NCBI GenBank assembly: GCA_032821775.1
Contig: JAVLRN010000008.1
Location: 1,364,001-1,428,000 of the forward strand
Length of the DNA stretch: 64,000 nt
Source: Sanguinoderma infundibulare
Lineage: Eukaryota; Basidiomycota; Agaricomycetes; Polyporales; Polyporaceae
Direction: 5' to 3'
In this document: positions 51,201 to 62,759 of the stretch, in pieces
How positions within the stretch are numbered: the first letter of the stretch is position 1
Layout of the letters: each line of letters begins with the position of its first letter
Made by a program: the position numbers and the translations under genes
The notes under the pieces: model-generated
The model's database searches: none
What the model saw: only the letters and a program-made list of their open reading frames with translations
Told to the model about the DNA's origin: nothing

Positions 51201-52482
51201 GGGGCGTGCCTGGCCCCTGACCGCCGCCACCACCGCGAAAAAACCACGACTTGGGGCCGCCGTGGCCGGGAGAGCTGGACGAGATGAAGCTCGTCGGACG
51301 GGAACCTTCGCTCTCGGTGTGGCGCTCGCGGGGGATCTCGTCGCGCTCCTTGAGTGCGATCTCGACTGGACCGGTGCTGGTGCGTTTCCTGCGACCGGCA
51401 CCCCACTTCTTGCCGACAGAGCCGATACGCGAGAGGAGCGGAGTTTTCCCAGTGGACGTGTTGCCGACGTCGGGCGGGGGGTCGTCGACCATGGCGGCGG
51501 TCGTCGGCTCGCGGGATCTGTCAGGAGTGACTGGACGCGGGGGCTCTGGCATCTCTGCTCGGTCGTCGAGCTCGAATATGCCTTCCTCGAAGTTGTGCGG
51601 AGGACGGGACTTCTTGCGGAGCCGTCTGCGTTCGCGGTGAATCGGGGGACTGGGTGGCAGGAGCGCAAAACGAGCTGCAATAGCGGCGGAGGAGTTACCG
51701 CCCGAGACGGTCTGTCGGAGTGGGAGATGGGCATGGGAGGAGTAGGAGTAGCCGGCGACCGACTCGCGTCCTGTGGAAGAGACGGGCACGGAGAATACGG
51801 ACGCGGTCGGGGAGCGGGGAAACGGGGAGGGCAGGGGAGGCACGGGAGGGGGGATCTCGGTAGGGAGGTGGAAGGGCAGACCTTTGGATCGCGTCGTGAC
51901 CGTGCGGTCGTCCTCTCTGTCCGCGAAGCCGTACTCGTCATCATCGGAGGAGCCCCAGGAGCCTCGCTTGCGGGGCGTTCTGCGTCGAGGAGACGCGCCG
52001 GTGCGCGCGTTGTCCTCAAAATCCTCGTCCCAGTTCTCCACGGGCGACGAGGAGCCATCTGGAACGCGTGATTTGCCGTTGGATGGTGCTTGTGATTGGG
52101 ACGCTGGGCGGGAGGAGGCCACTGGGGAGTCGGTGTCTTGAAAATCATCATCCCAGTTTTCTGTTTGATGTAGACGTTTCAAAGGAGTGGATGGGCCGGG
52201 TTCTGCCCAGTTCTTGAGAGAGTTTTTCTTGTTTCTGGGTAGCGGCGTGGAGGGGTCGTCGAGAGCCAGAGGGGGGACGCGTGGACTGGTGTTTGGGTGG
52301 GGATCGGGGGCATCGTGTCTGGAGTTGGAGGCTGCTGGATTGAACTCAAAATCCTCATCCCAATTGTCGGCGGATTCTGTATGGAGCGTGAACGGAGAAT
52401 ATAAGCGTGATTGAGTGCGACGTGGAGGAAGCAGGCAAAAGACCATACCTGGCCGACTGGCTGGAGGTGCTAGTACGCTCAT
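48267..52482 (-). CDS. Byr4/Bfa1-like cytokinesis regulator (SIN/MEN GAP scaffold)
   Basis: Predicted scaffold that, with Cdc16/Bub2, restrains the Spg1/Tem1 GTPase of the septation/mitotic-exit network at spindle poles. Exons 52482-52449, 52376-50061 and 50005-48267 total 4089 nt, or 1362 residues. Three short repeats at about residues 16, 85 and 126 (NWDEDFE, NWDDDFQ, NWDEDFE) are the Byr4/Bfa1 hallmark. The rest is mostly Ser/Pro/Arg-rich disorder, with helical islands (SLKRDLTMVRDFATSVEQLK, LATYTMLVSQIRTIM, AAFLNIEAKYRLAWECAELL, LSQRQLILLREMLNN, RLGMRGLRDLLKSLKKSYAE) and a final helix HAREVHARCSDCIAELEALL. The start MSVLAPPASRP was preferred; an in-frame ATG at 52698 would add a less likely extension. 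The exact name is inferred from the repeats and layout. Confidence 0.8.
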
Positions 52483-53992
52483 TGGCAGCGATTGCAAGAG
52501 GTTTGGAGGGGAAACGGGGTCAGTGTCGCAGACAAGAGTGGCGGCTGGGAGACAAGGACATGGAAGATGGGATGAAACGGGGAGGGGGCCGTTGCGCACG
52601 GCGAGCACACTGAAACACAACGTTTGCCGTCTGACAACAGACGCCCACAGCACGCCCCGGTCCGGGCTCAGGGACCTTTCCAGCTGAGTTGACTCCATGG
52701 TTTGCTCTGGTTTGGAGCCTCATCCTACCCGGCGTCCAGATTTCGAGCAGAGCTTCAAAACAACGCCGAGCCCGAATTCATGTGGGGGCAGCTAATGCTC
52801 ACTGGGTACGTTACCTGCGGTGGTATCCTGTAACGTTGGTCGCATTCTGATTTTGACGGACATTGTAGGTCGGAGGTTTCAAATGCAACCTCGTTGTCAT
52901 AAAGAGACAGGGAATGGAGCCTGCGCTTTCTTTGAATGACTGGTACTTGTCCTATGAGCAGATTGCTTAGGTTGTGTGTGGATAGACCTTGTTTCTCGCC
53001 AGCGGAGCTACGGACACCCTCCGCAATGGGAGGATCTCCCGGCGCGCGTTTCCTGTACTTGGCGTCGCGGCACTAGGTCAGGAAGTTTGCTGAAATCGTT
53101 GACATTTAAACTGGGGACGAGTCCGCGGATGTGGTAAAGAAGCACATAGACGGGGTCTGTTTAGGTACCATAAGTCCGCCACTGCGGTGCCTCCTGGATA
53201 AACTGTTCAGCTATGTCTTACTTCCCGCGCACACCGACATCCTGAAACGATATGGTGAGCCCCTAGCTGAATTTGCCCCAGAGTAGTATACCTGAGCCGT
53301 CCTGCAGAATTACATCCCCAGATGGACAGAGTCCGATGAACGAGCTGTAAAGATTCACGTGTGGAGGTCGAGGCCATGGAGTGTCGCTACTAGGGTATTG
53401 AACTTGCCCTCACCGGACTCCATCCTGCATTCACCTTTGGGCAAGGCGCGTAATTGACGTCGTTCGTCATCCTGCCTTCGTTCTTATTCGATTTCAGCTC
53501 GTTTAGGATTCTCTGTATCATTACCATCCCCCTCTGTTCTCTGGACGGGCTTTCGCCGGCCCACCGTGAAAGATTGCAATGACAAACTGGTTCGAATTCT
53601 TGTGAGTCGCTCTCACGAATGATGCCGTAAAGCTGCTCACCTTCGGTGAGCATTGTCGGCATGGGACTCCAGCCACACTGCTCTCCGAGGCCAGGGCCCA
53701 AATCCTCAGGGATCAATGGCGTTCACTACTGTTCGAGTATCGGACATAACAACAGGAGGGGGTTACACTACTACTAGCCAGTCATACATTACAATTATGC
53801 GACTAAGCTTTCTCTTCCATTCGAGTCAGCTCCGGTCAAGAACCAAGCAACAGAGGACGTGACGGACTCACGCCCAAAGCGAATCAAATGCAGCGTCCTT
53901 CAAGATTCAGCTCATCACCTTCGCAACCTCTGCCTGTATGCTCCACCCTCTCCTGCACGGATAAAGCTAGCCAAACACCTCCCACGACGGAC
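52483..53992. other. Intergenic, about 1.5 kb
   Basis: Promoter side of the Byr4-like gene and 3' flank of the HAM1-like gene. A minus frame at 53390-53716 contains an ATG (MPTMLTEGEQLYGIIRESDS) but is short and of unknown family. I do not call it a gene. Confidence 0.45.
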
Positions 53993-56532
53993 TCAAGCCC
54001 AAAGCGCGTCGAACGCCGGGCTGCTCCACCCCGGCCGCTGCCGCTCCTCCTCCGTCTTCCGCTGCACCGTCTCCTTCCAGCTCCTCACCTCCCGCACCCT
54101 TTCCTTCGCTTCCTCGACCACGCCCTCCGCCTCCTCGACCATCTCCTCCACCTCCGCCCGCACCCGCTCACCAACGGCCTCCACAAACGCGCCCTTCGGC
54201 CCACGCTTCTCGCCCGGGAGCACCTGCGGCTCCACGCCTATCGCGAACTGAGCCCCCTCGTCGTCCTTGATCACCCCCGTGCCCGTCGCCCGCCAGCCGG
54301 TCAGGAGGCTCACGCTGCGCTCCTGCGTGCGCCGGAGGTGCCCGAGCTCAGACCAGAACCCCGCGACGAGACTCGCGCCCCGCGGCAGCCCCGTGTCCTC
54401 GAAGACCTCCGCGCGGCGGCCGACGTCCCACGCGAGCCGGTCGACGTGCTCGAGCAGGCCCCGAATCTGGTGCTGCACCACGGTCTGGATCGTCTCGCGC
54501 AGGCGCATAAGCAGGATGGGCCGGAAGAGCGAGACGAAGATCGGGTGGTTCGACTCCTTCACGGCTAGGGTCGCGTCCTCGGAGACCTTGACGTCGACGC
54601 GCTGGATGTCGACGAAGGAGCTGCGCCGCTCGCGCTCGCGCAGCCCCTCGGCCGTGTTCGGGATGGAGCGCACGACAATGTCAATGTCGACGCCCTGCGG
54701 CGGGAGCGTGAACTCGAGGAGGCCGTTGAACTCCGCGGGGCCCACCACCGCCGTCTTGTCGTTGTAGTAGAACGAGACCTCCTTGAGCTGCAGCTGGAGG
54801 CCCTGCAGGTACAGGCGCGTGAGCGTACCGACCGCGATGTCCGTCTTGCCGGCGGAGGGCGCCTTGATGTCGATGTCTGTGATGTTGCGGATGTAGGCGT
54901 GGCCAGGAAGAAGCGAGAACGCCGAAATTTGGAGGTCTTCGAGGACGAAATCGACCTCATTGTCCGTGTACTCGATCCTACAATGACGCGTGAGCTCGAA
55001 GCATACGGTGCGTGTGACACAGGTACGAACCTCGGAACTGGGACGTCCTTCGTCGTTTCAACAACTCTGGGGAGGTGCACATTGAAGACATCCTGCCAGA
55101 ACCACGGCGCGTGATCCATGAACATCTGCCCGCCCGCGCCACCAGCAGCGAGAAGCGTCTTCTCGATGTCATCACCGAGACGCGCACGGGCACGACGGAC
55201 GTTGCGGAGGTCCTCGTCGTTATCGATAGCGCGCTGGAACTCAGCCGCCTCCCGTTTGAGCGCGGCGACGTCGTCTTTCCACTTCTGCCCCTTGTCCGAC
55301 TCACCGCTCAGGAACTCGTCCCACTCCTTGCGAAGCTTCTCGCGTTGCTTCTGCGCCTCCTCGCTGCGGACGAATCCGCGTTCGTCGAGACACATGTGGG
55401 CGTGTGCGAGCGCCCTGTCGAACCAGTTGCGGACCTCGCGATCCTGCTGGATGTCGACGCCGCACACCCGGAGGGCCGCGAAAAAGCCGTCGAGGGTCTT
55501 GCCGTTAGCGAGACGCTCCATGACCTCACGCAACCCGCGGATGGCGGTGAGGAGGTGCTTTTCGGGTGTCGGGTCGTCGATAAACGCGTCGAGGGACGTC
55601 GCTCGGTTGACGTCGCCCGCCACGTCGAGAGAGCGGTGGATCCACTTGTCGACAAGGTCGATGACGGTCGAGACGGATTTGCGGTAGTTCTCGTCGCCCT
55701 GAGCGCGATCGCAGACCTACAATGACGTCAGGGCGGCGCGAACTCACGGAAGTCGACGGACGGACAGACCCTGTAGTATGCCTCCTGGAGGCGCGAACTT
55801 GAGCGATCGGCGAGTTCTTCTGTGGCCTGCACTGCGGCCTGGCCGGCACCGATGGCTTTGGAACCGGCCTCCTTGGCGGTATCCATGCCTTTCTCGAACT
55901 TGGCGCGGACGTCGGCCTCCGGCTCATCTTGTGCCTTGCGCTTGATGCCGAACTCGCTCCGTTCGCCCTCCTCGACGTCCTTGTCGACATCGCGGAGAAC
56001 TCGAGCGGTGCTGTGGGCGCCTTCACCGAAATAATCAGCGGCGTCGGCGAGCGCAAGGCGCATGAAGGAAGCGAAGTCGTGGAAGAGAGAGCGACCCTCG
56101 AGCGAGAGGTTCTCGAAGATGACGGAGACGAGGGTACGGAGGGCACTGGCAAGAGCGCGAGCGTCGGCCCTGGCCTGGTCAACATCGACATCCATGGCGG
56201 ACACGGTGGAGAGGTCGGCTTCGGAGAGGTGCCAGAGAGACTCCTGAATGATGCTGTCGGCTGGATAGAAGATGTCAGAAAGTGAAGCGAGCGAGGACGT
56301 TACGAGCATGCACACCATTCTTGTCCTCGCCTAGTTTCTTGTAGGCAAGGAGAAGCTGGCGAATGCCTTCCTGCAGCCGCGATCCTTGTTCGCTGAGCTC
56401 TCCAACGTTGTCGGACGGTTTGTTGGTGAGGAGGGGAGACTCGAGAGCATTGTCGATAGCTTTCGAGATCTGCTGCTGGGCTGGAAGCTTTCCGGCACGG
56501 AAAGCTGCGGCAACTGAAGCTGATCTGTCCAT
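53993..56532 (-). CDS. HAM1-like protein (DUF5923/DUF4449 type)
   Basis: Four exons (56532-56316, 56260-55770, 55716-55031, 54977-53993) total 2379 nt, or 792 residues. The start MDRSASVAAAFRAGKLPAQQ is followed by helical N-terminal HAM1-like sequence (QGSRLQEGIRQLLLAYKKLG, RTLVSVIFENLSLEGRSLFH, FMRLALADAADYF). The central block has LDAFIDDPTPEKHLLTAIRG and RKEWDEFLSGESDKGQKWKD. The C-terminal part is beta-rich (EYTDNEVDFVLEDLQISAFS, IDIKAPSAGKTDIAVGTLTR, GLLEFTLPPQGVDIDI). It ends with a charged coiled coil (VEAVGERVRAEVEEMVEEAE, GVVEEAKERVREV). The C-terminal fold of this family has been compared with BPI-like lipid-binding proteins; lipid binding here is inference. No signal peptide is seen. 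Confidence 0.82.
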
Positions 56533-57754
56533 GGTAAGAGAGCAAGATGTTGAAGACGATGTGTGCGAACGGGGATGATTTATAGGTGACGCAGGTTGGT
56601 GCCGACGGTGGATCATAACGGTGTGATGTCATATATCTCGATGCTCCGCGGCTACTGGGCGTATGACGAGTAAATAGACGGGGCAACTTTGTGGCGGCCG
56701 ATCGCCTGCCAAAACCACGTGAAGGAGTGGCAACCTGACGGAAATGACAAGAGCGGAGGGAGAAAGAAAAAGTCCCGACGCTGCATTGCTCCAGTTCTAT
56801 ACGATCAATCCCGACCGCGCAAGCCGCGCGCTCGCGAACTGCATCTAACCAAAGGGAATACATCAGCAACAGCCGCAATGCGTTACCGGCGGAAAGGAAA
56901 GGCTAGATACGTGCCCCTCGTACTCATTGCAACAGAGGGAGTACTGCGCTAGCGTACGCAGGGTCGTATAAAACGGTTCGCATCGAATACGACACATGAA
57001 CTCGTGCAGTTACAACCTGCAAATCTATATGCGCTACGGCGTGCATCAACCGCCACCGTCGTTCGTGATTCCACAATCGCACCGTGCGTTGCATCTCATA
57101 CAAACGCCCAGCATGCCCATATTAATATGACGCAGCCGGAACGAATGATACCGAGACTTTGGAGGCCCGGCTGCTGTCACGGGAAGGGGCCCACCCACCT
57201 GCCTTCGAGTGACCGATGGCCATCCGAAGATCAACCCGATAGGGCCATACGCGTACCGATTCCATTCTGCACATCGGTACAGGTTTGAAATTGCGAGTGA
57301 GTATCGTCTCTTTCTTCGACGCCTCGACCTATGAGTCCTCCAAAGTGACCTCAGAGTGGGTGCAAGTCGCGCGTGATCACGCTTCTCAGGTCGCCAGAGA
57401 ATTCGAGAACCAAGCCCAGCGCGCGAGAATACCAGGAGAAGAGGCCGTCGTTGTCGTCGTCGTCGTCGAGGAAAAACAAGGCGCAGCGCGGAAGCGCCCT
57501 CGAAAACAATGTGGCTGTACCCGTGGGAACCCCCGATTTGGGAGGAGGGCGTTGTGCTGGTGCGCCCTGCTCTTGCCCTGCTCGCGATATACAACATCCT
57601 TCCCCTCCGTCTGCAACATGTTTTTCTCAGATGTCCAGTACAACATGCGCCAAAAAGAGCGCACTTGCAGAGACGTAAACTGGGTTCATGAGCCAACATC
57701 CCCGCCTTCACGCATCTTCACCTCGACCCGCCACTTTGCACCCACTCTCCAACG
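56533..57754. other. Divergent intergenic region, HAM1-like / F-box
   Basis: About 1.2 kb between opposite start codons. A gtcgtcgtcgtcgtcg triplet patch lies near 57450. No supported gene or element. Confidence 0.5.
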
Positions 57755-60058
57755 ATGAGCCTTCTTCCGGGGCTCTTCAGCATTGCGACTAGATTTCTTG
57801 GACGTTCCATTAAGAAGGACTGCTTGGATCGCCTCCCAAACGACCTGCTGGTGGACGTCGTATTCGACTACTTGGATGCCTTCGACATCATCCGAATGCG
57901 GAGGGTACGTCTTCTGTTCTTCCCAGTCCTCACTCATCGGTCTCTCTGAAAGTCATACATAGGTCAGTAGGCTCTACTACGAGCTTACACATCACGCCGT
58001 CGTCTGGAAACGCCTCCTCCGCCGTACTCGCGTCCCGCTCCCTCCCGCTCCTCTTTCTTCCAAGCGTCCACTGTCCAAGATCTCCGGCCTCGAAGCTGAG
58101 CGCCTCGTGACCCGTGCATACTCTCTCGACGCCAACTGGCGGCTCCACAATCCAAAAGCACTCCATGAATGGTCCTTCGACGCCCAGCGGCGCGTCGTCG
58201 CTATGGCTCTCCTCTCCGGTGGAGATTATCTTGTCGCGTCTGTCGCTAACCGTGCCCATGATAGGTACAGTATCGTCGTGTTCGCGATGAACACCCCGGG
58301 TTCCCCGCGAGCTATCGCCGCAGTGGAGACTTCGACGAAGGCATACGCCATCCAGGCCAAATATATGACGCTCAAGAAGAAACGGACAATCGTCATTGCA
58401 TACCTTCGGAGGGATTATCGGCGGCGCAAGGACAGAGGCAAAGCGTGAGTTTTCTTCCATATCGTATCGTAGCGTTGTTCTCGGCTTCTTGTGTCTGGTC
58501 TATAACACCAGAATCCGTTCGCATGCCCCTGCTCTCGCATCGATTATCTCGAATACTGATCCTGGTAAACCAGTGCCGAAGGACGTATTCCCGATGTATC
58601 CCAGTACAGCACGCATTATGACGTCTCAGGCGTACCATTCAAGTACGAATGCGTCGCGATGCAGCTCCCTTTGCAAAACCTTGAAGCACTTGCCTCCATC
58701 CCCTATCCAACCGACTCGCGCGAGTTCCATTACGTTGCAGCAGCACTTCCAAAACCGTTCTCGAACCTCTTTTCTCTATCCTCGAAACGACCGCTTACTT
58801 CGCCGGTGCTCGCCGAAATGCAAGATGGCGCATACCTAGCGTTGATCAGGGGCGATAACGACATTGTGTTCAAGAGACTGGAGGGCGGATCCTCGGCTAC
58901 GTTGACTTGCATGGAGCAGCCCGTCGTCGCTCAAAGGGTACGTTCGACAATCTTCCCAAAATGATGTAAATACTTACCACTGCTTCCAGCCGCAAGTCAT
59001 CAAGGCTATCCAACTGCTTCCACATGAACACGCCGTCTTCGTCGTCCGTGAAATCGGCAGTCCTCCGGACACACAGCACAAGTGTCCCGCATACGCGTTC
59101 GAGACGTACCCCGCTCTCAAATCCGAGAGTACACCTGTCGAGAAGCTTCTCTCCGCCGAGCAGTGCATCATCGCATGGGAGCTCGGTCACCTCACACACA
59201 TCTACCTTCCCGAGTTCCCATCGTTCTCGCGCCCAGAAGACCTCATCGCCGAAGAAAAGCGCACTCCCTTTGCTCCCCGCCACCCCGCGCGCCAGCCCGC
59301 CGTTTCGCGCACGCCCCCGTCGTCGCCCAGGTCCCCGTCCCCGCCCGCGCCCCCTCCCCCGATCTGCATGATCGCGCGCCGCGCCCCACGCTGCGGCAGA
59401 GACGAGGCGCTCGTGCGCATGCTCTTCCTCGCGCAGCTGTTCGAGGTCGAGCTCCCACCCACGCCTCCCGCGGCTGGCGGTGGTGATCGCGACCAGAACA
59501 CGATCCGGCGCACGCAGTTCATCTACCGCACGACGCTCGAGCGCAACCAGACGTGGATCCGGCCCGCACGCGACTTCAACACCTACCTGCGCATCATCCC
59601 CGCCGCGACGCGCCCGCTGATGTACACGATCCCGTGGGACGACGTGACGGACGCGCCGCGGGTTCTCGACGTGCGCCCGGTCATCGACAGGGGATGGGAA
59701 GAGGCGCCGCGGGTGGAAGCCGACGGCGTCGTGCGGCACACGGAGCGGTGGGCGGGCTGTCCGGCGTTTGAGGGCGGACCGGAGGGCTTGGACGCGAACG
59801 TGGCGGCGTTTGCGTGGGACGAGACGATCGGGAGGCTGCTGGTGGCCAAAGAGGACTCGAGCGAGGTGCTCGTGTTTGACTTTGCCGCCGCGCCGCGCCA
59901 GGGTGCGTTCGTCGTTTCCGCGTGTGGTGCGATTGTGGGTCGTGCTCACGTTTGGCCGTGCAGACTTTGAACAGAAGAGGTGCCCGATCCCGCTCCGTGA
60001 GATCCCGAATCCGGACATTATTATGGACCCGTGCGAGTCTCCTTGGGTCGTTGTGTGA
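57755..60058 (+). CDS. F-box protein of unknown substrate
   Basis: Predicted substrate receptor of an SCF ubiquitin ligase. The ATG at 57755 starts MSLLPGLFSIATRFLGRSI. The F-box is at about residues 25-70: CLDRLPNDLLVDVVFDYLDA, FDIIRMRR, then VSRLYYELTHHAVVWKRLL after a short intron. Downstream, beta-propeller-like segments read ALLSGGDYLVASVANRAHDR, GVPFKYECVAMQLPLQNL, YLALIRGDNDIVFKRLEGG and VAAFAWDETIGRLLVAKEDS. A Pro/Ser-rich loop sits in the middle (TPPSSPRSPSPPAPPPP). The last exon restores phase (APRQDFEQKRCPIPLREIPN). This layout is common in Agaricomycetes, where F-box families are expanded. Its stop is 135 bp from the facing stop of the membrane-protein gene. Confidence 0.88.
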
Positions 60059-60193
60059 TCAGGACTTTTGATCGATGTATTTGAATGGATTGGATAGTTT
60101 TATGGATCTTGTTATCACGCGTTTCTAGGACTGATCGTCGACTTCACATTATCCTGCCGGCGTATCGCTATGCTGGTTCTTCGAGCTACTCCT

Positions 60194-61761
60194 CTACGTC
60201 TGCGGCTGATCGCCTAATTCTCGAAGAGTGTCAACGCTCGAGGCGGCCGAGCAGTTATTGGATCGAGAATGGCGGAATACGCATGCGCTCATGGTCACGT
60301 CGCTCCTCTGCTCTCTGAACGAAATATGGTGGTACGAGAGGCCGCTGTCGATTGGGGATCGGTCGAGGGCTATCACCACAATGATCAGGGCCGGGTAGAT
60401 CGCCTGCAGGAAGGCGAGTCAGGTATCAGAATGCAGCACTAAGAAACTCAAGACGCTTACCACAATAGGGACGAAACAGGCTTGAGTGTAGACGTCCTCG
60501 AAAGCCTGAAGTGGACCGTGCGTCATTGCCGTAGGGAACCCAGCTGGTGGCGCGGAATTGTTAGAGTCTATGATCTCCTGCAAATGTACAATCGCGGTGA
60601 CCTGCACCGTCCTCGGGCGTCAGAAAGTTGGTAGAAGGCGGCCTTTGGAGAGACGACATTACCACCAGCAAGCAATAAATCATGCCAGACTCGACGAGCA
60701 ACACGAGAACGCGCAACACTCGCGTTGGGCGTTGGCCTTCAGAGAGATGTGTTGCCAAAAATCGCCAGTGCTGCCTATAACCAAAGATGCAAAAAATGCC
60801 TCGCGCGTAAGTCCCAAGCTCAGGCCGTATGGGGCAGTCACTGACCATGCTTTGTATCCGATAAGCGAGGTTGCGAGCATGTTCGTGACGAGTGAAAGCA
60901 CGGCAGTACCATAAGAAAGCCTGTCGTCCTTCAGCATGAATTCCGGCCTCCTGCTTGAATAAGCACGCGGTGTGAAGTCCATCCCGGCCAACCCACAAAC
61001 TGTACGCAAGGTCACCATCCGTGTCAATACTAGTAGCGAGCGGATTGAATGCACAGAGCCCGGTTGGGGTACGCACCAAACGAAACGGTGAGAAGAAACC
61101 CGCCAAGATAATAAACCGCTTTGTGTCTCCAAACGACACAAGCGCGCCACCACACGATAGCATCCCCGAGAAGAATCTGGATGAGATCAGAACCAGTATG
61201 ATATTTAACATAGTTGGGACGTCACCAACATTCGTGAAAGATGTCATGGTAAGTATCCATGACTGCGCTCTGACCTCTTCCTTGAAGGTGAGTAGATCTG
61301 CTGGTAGCTGGGAATAGAATGACACCGAAAAAAGTTCTCGTTTGGCTCTAGAGACTAATGCATCGACGCAGAAGATGTGCCAGATTTCTGTTGCCATGTA
61401 CAAGGTCGTAGAGATATGGAGAAGCAGGGTGCTGGGCAGCAATATTCGCATGGACGCCCGTGGTTTACGCCTGGAGCATAGATCAGCTGAGAGTCTGAAC
61501 ACGATGTCAAATGATCGGTACACACAGGAGGAACACCAAAGCGACCGTCACTAGGGAGGTAAGAATGCCTACATTCTCGAGTCATTACCAATGATAATCT
61601 CAGATATCCAGGTGGAACCACGCACCGTAGAGCATGCTTGACAGGCCGACTTGAAGCGCACTGTATGCGAAGCCTTCCGCAGACCATTGGGTGACGTTGA
61701 GGGCGAGGCCACTGATTTCGGGGCCTTGAAAGTCTCTTGGTTCCCAACGATGAGGAGTCAT
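60194..61761 (-). CDS. Agaricomycete multi-pass membrane protein (about seven helices), copy A
   Basis: The ATG at 61761 gives MTPHRWEPRDFQGPEISGLA. Exons joined by short introns encode successive hydrophobic helices: ALQVGLSSMLYGILTSLVTV, LLPSTLLLHISTTLYMATEI, a loop with SWILTMTSFTN, ILLGDAIVWWRACVVWRHKA then VYYLGGFLLTVSFG, YGTAVLSLVTNMLATSLIGY, RVLRVLVLLVESGMIYCLLV, and a last helix before DRSPIDSG. GDAIVWWRACVVW and SLVTNMLATSLIGYKAW, followed by a QHWRFL-type exon start, are typical of a large Agaricomycete family with no assigned function. It has a G-protein-receptor-like topology only in the loose sense of about seven helices. It is a paralogue of the gene at 62760-64000. Confidence 0.82.
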
Positions 61762-62104
61762 CGGTCTGTGGGTGTCACGGGGCGTCGAAGAAGTTCACCC
61801 CGCCTTAGGAGGGCTTTTATAAAAGTGGATCAATGAACCTGTCGAGGATGCCAAGGGAAAGACCAATGAGACTCCCACCCGGTGATATGTCTTCCCAGCA
61901 CCAGCCGTCATCGAATTCAAAGTTTGTCAAATGGGATCCCGGATGTAGAGGGAGCACCTGGCGTCCAACGGGTCCGATTGCATCGTGAGTGTTGTTTCCA
62001 CTTCTGTATATACTTCACATCTATCAGGTGCATCGGAGCGGATAATTGTTATAGCAAGCATTCGGGATACGCTTCCACTCTGCCGGCGCAGGTGAGTGGA
62101 GTTA
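61762..62104. other. Upstream of copy A, up to the MITE pair
   Basis: About 340 bp, presumed promoter of the membrane-protein gene. No motif was identified. Confidence 0.4.
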
Positions 62105-62359
62105 CGGCTGATTGCAAAACACTAGGCCCGCTCTAAAAAAACTCGTTCAGGTCGCTTAGCTGCCGATAACGAACCGGAGGCCAGATGTGGCAGTTAGATC
62201 CCCGCTGGCAGAGACTCGCGGGAAGGGGCGGACAGGAGGCGGGGTCTATGGAGACCCTTCTCTAACGCCAGACTGTCAAATCGTGGCTCGGATTGGGCCC
62301 CGCTACTAAGCGAGCTGAACGAGTATTTGGTGGAGGGCCTACTGTTTTGCAATCGGCTC
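62105..62359. mobile_element. TA-flanked MITE, older copy
   Basis: Inverted ends read cggctgattgcaaaacacta on the left and, reverse-complemented, gagccgattgcaaaacagta on the right. Both continue into taggccc and ctcgttcag/gtcgcttag-like words over about 55 bp. TA dinucleotides flank it at 62103-62104 and 62360-62361. The length (255 bp), lack of coding and TA target fit a Tc1/mariner- or pogo-derived MITE. The arms differ at many sites, so this copy is old. Confidence 0.83.
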
Positions 62360-62364
62360 TACTA

Positions 62365-62586
62365 CAGCTGTTTTCAAAAAGATAGGCCCTCTCGAAAAAC
62401 GCACGTCCAGGTCGGTTAACTAGCCGATGTCGAGGAGTCACCAGACGCTCATGTACCATGGCCCAAAGGCCCCCAGGCGACCGTCTGACCACTAACTTGA
62501 GCTCTCGTCGACGTCGGCAACAGTCAGCTAGCTAACCGACGTGAGAGTACGTTTTTCGAGAGGGCCTATCTTTTTGAAAACAGGCG
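62365..62586. mobile_element. TA-flanked MITE, younger copy of the same family
   Basis: Inverted ends read cagctgttttcaaaaagata and, reverse-complemented, cgcctgttttcaaaaagata. They agree almost perfectly through ggccctctcgaaaaacg (about 40 bp), with weaker similarity into the ggttaactagc region. TA flanks are at 62363-62364 and 62587-62588. The terminus aligns with the neighbouring copy (a shared c-r-g-ctg-w-tt-k-caaaa pattern before taggccc). The two elements are separated by only TA-C-TA. No transposase frame. Length 222 bp. Confidence 0.9.
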
Positions 62587-62759
62587 TAATGGAAGGCGGT
62601 CCTCTACTGGACGAGCGCCGTTTGACAGCTACCTCTCCGCGAAATGCATTAACAGGACGGAGCTTGAAGAACCGCATAATACAATAAGATGGATGATGCG
62701 TGAGGACATGGAAACGAAACACGCACCCGAGGAAGTCGGGCCACACAATTACGCCACAA

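Noticed and set aside
53390..53716. Minus-strand frame of about 100 codons
   Set aside because: It begins with TTG, its internal ATG would leave about 90 residues of unknown family, and no splice partners were visible.
61882..62136. Plus-strand frame ending in the first MITE arm
   Set aside because: The apparent similarity to a minus-strand frame (ADCKT-like peptides) is explained by the shared inverted-repeat DNA, not by coding.
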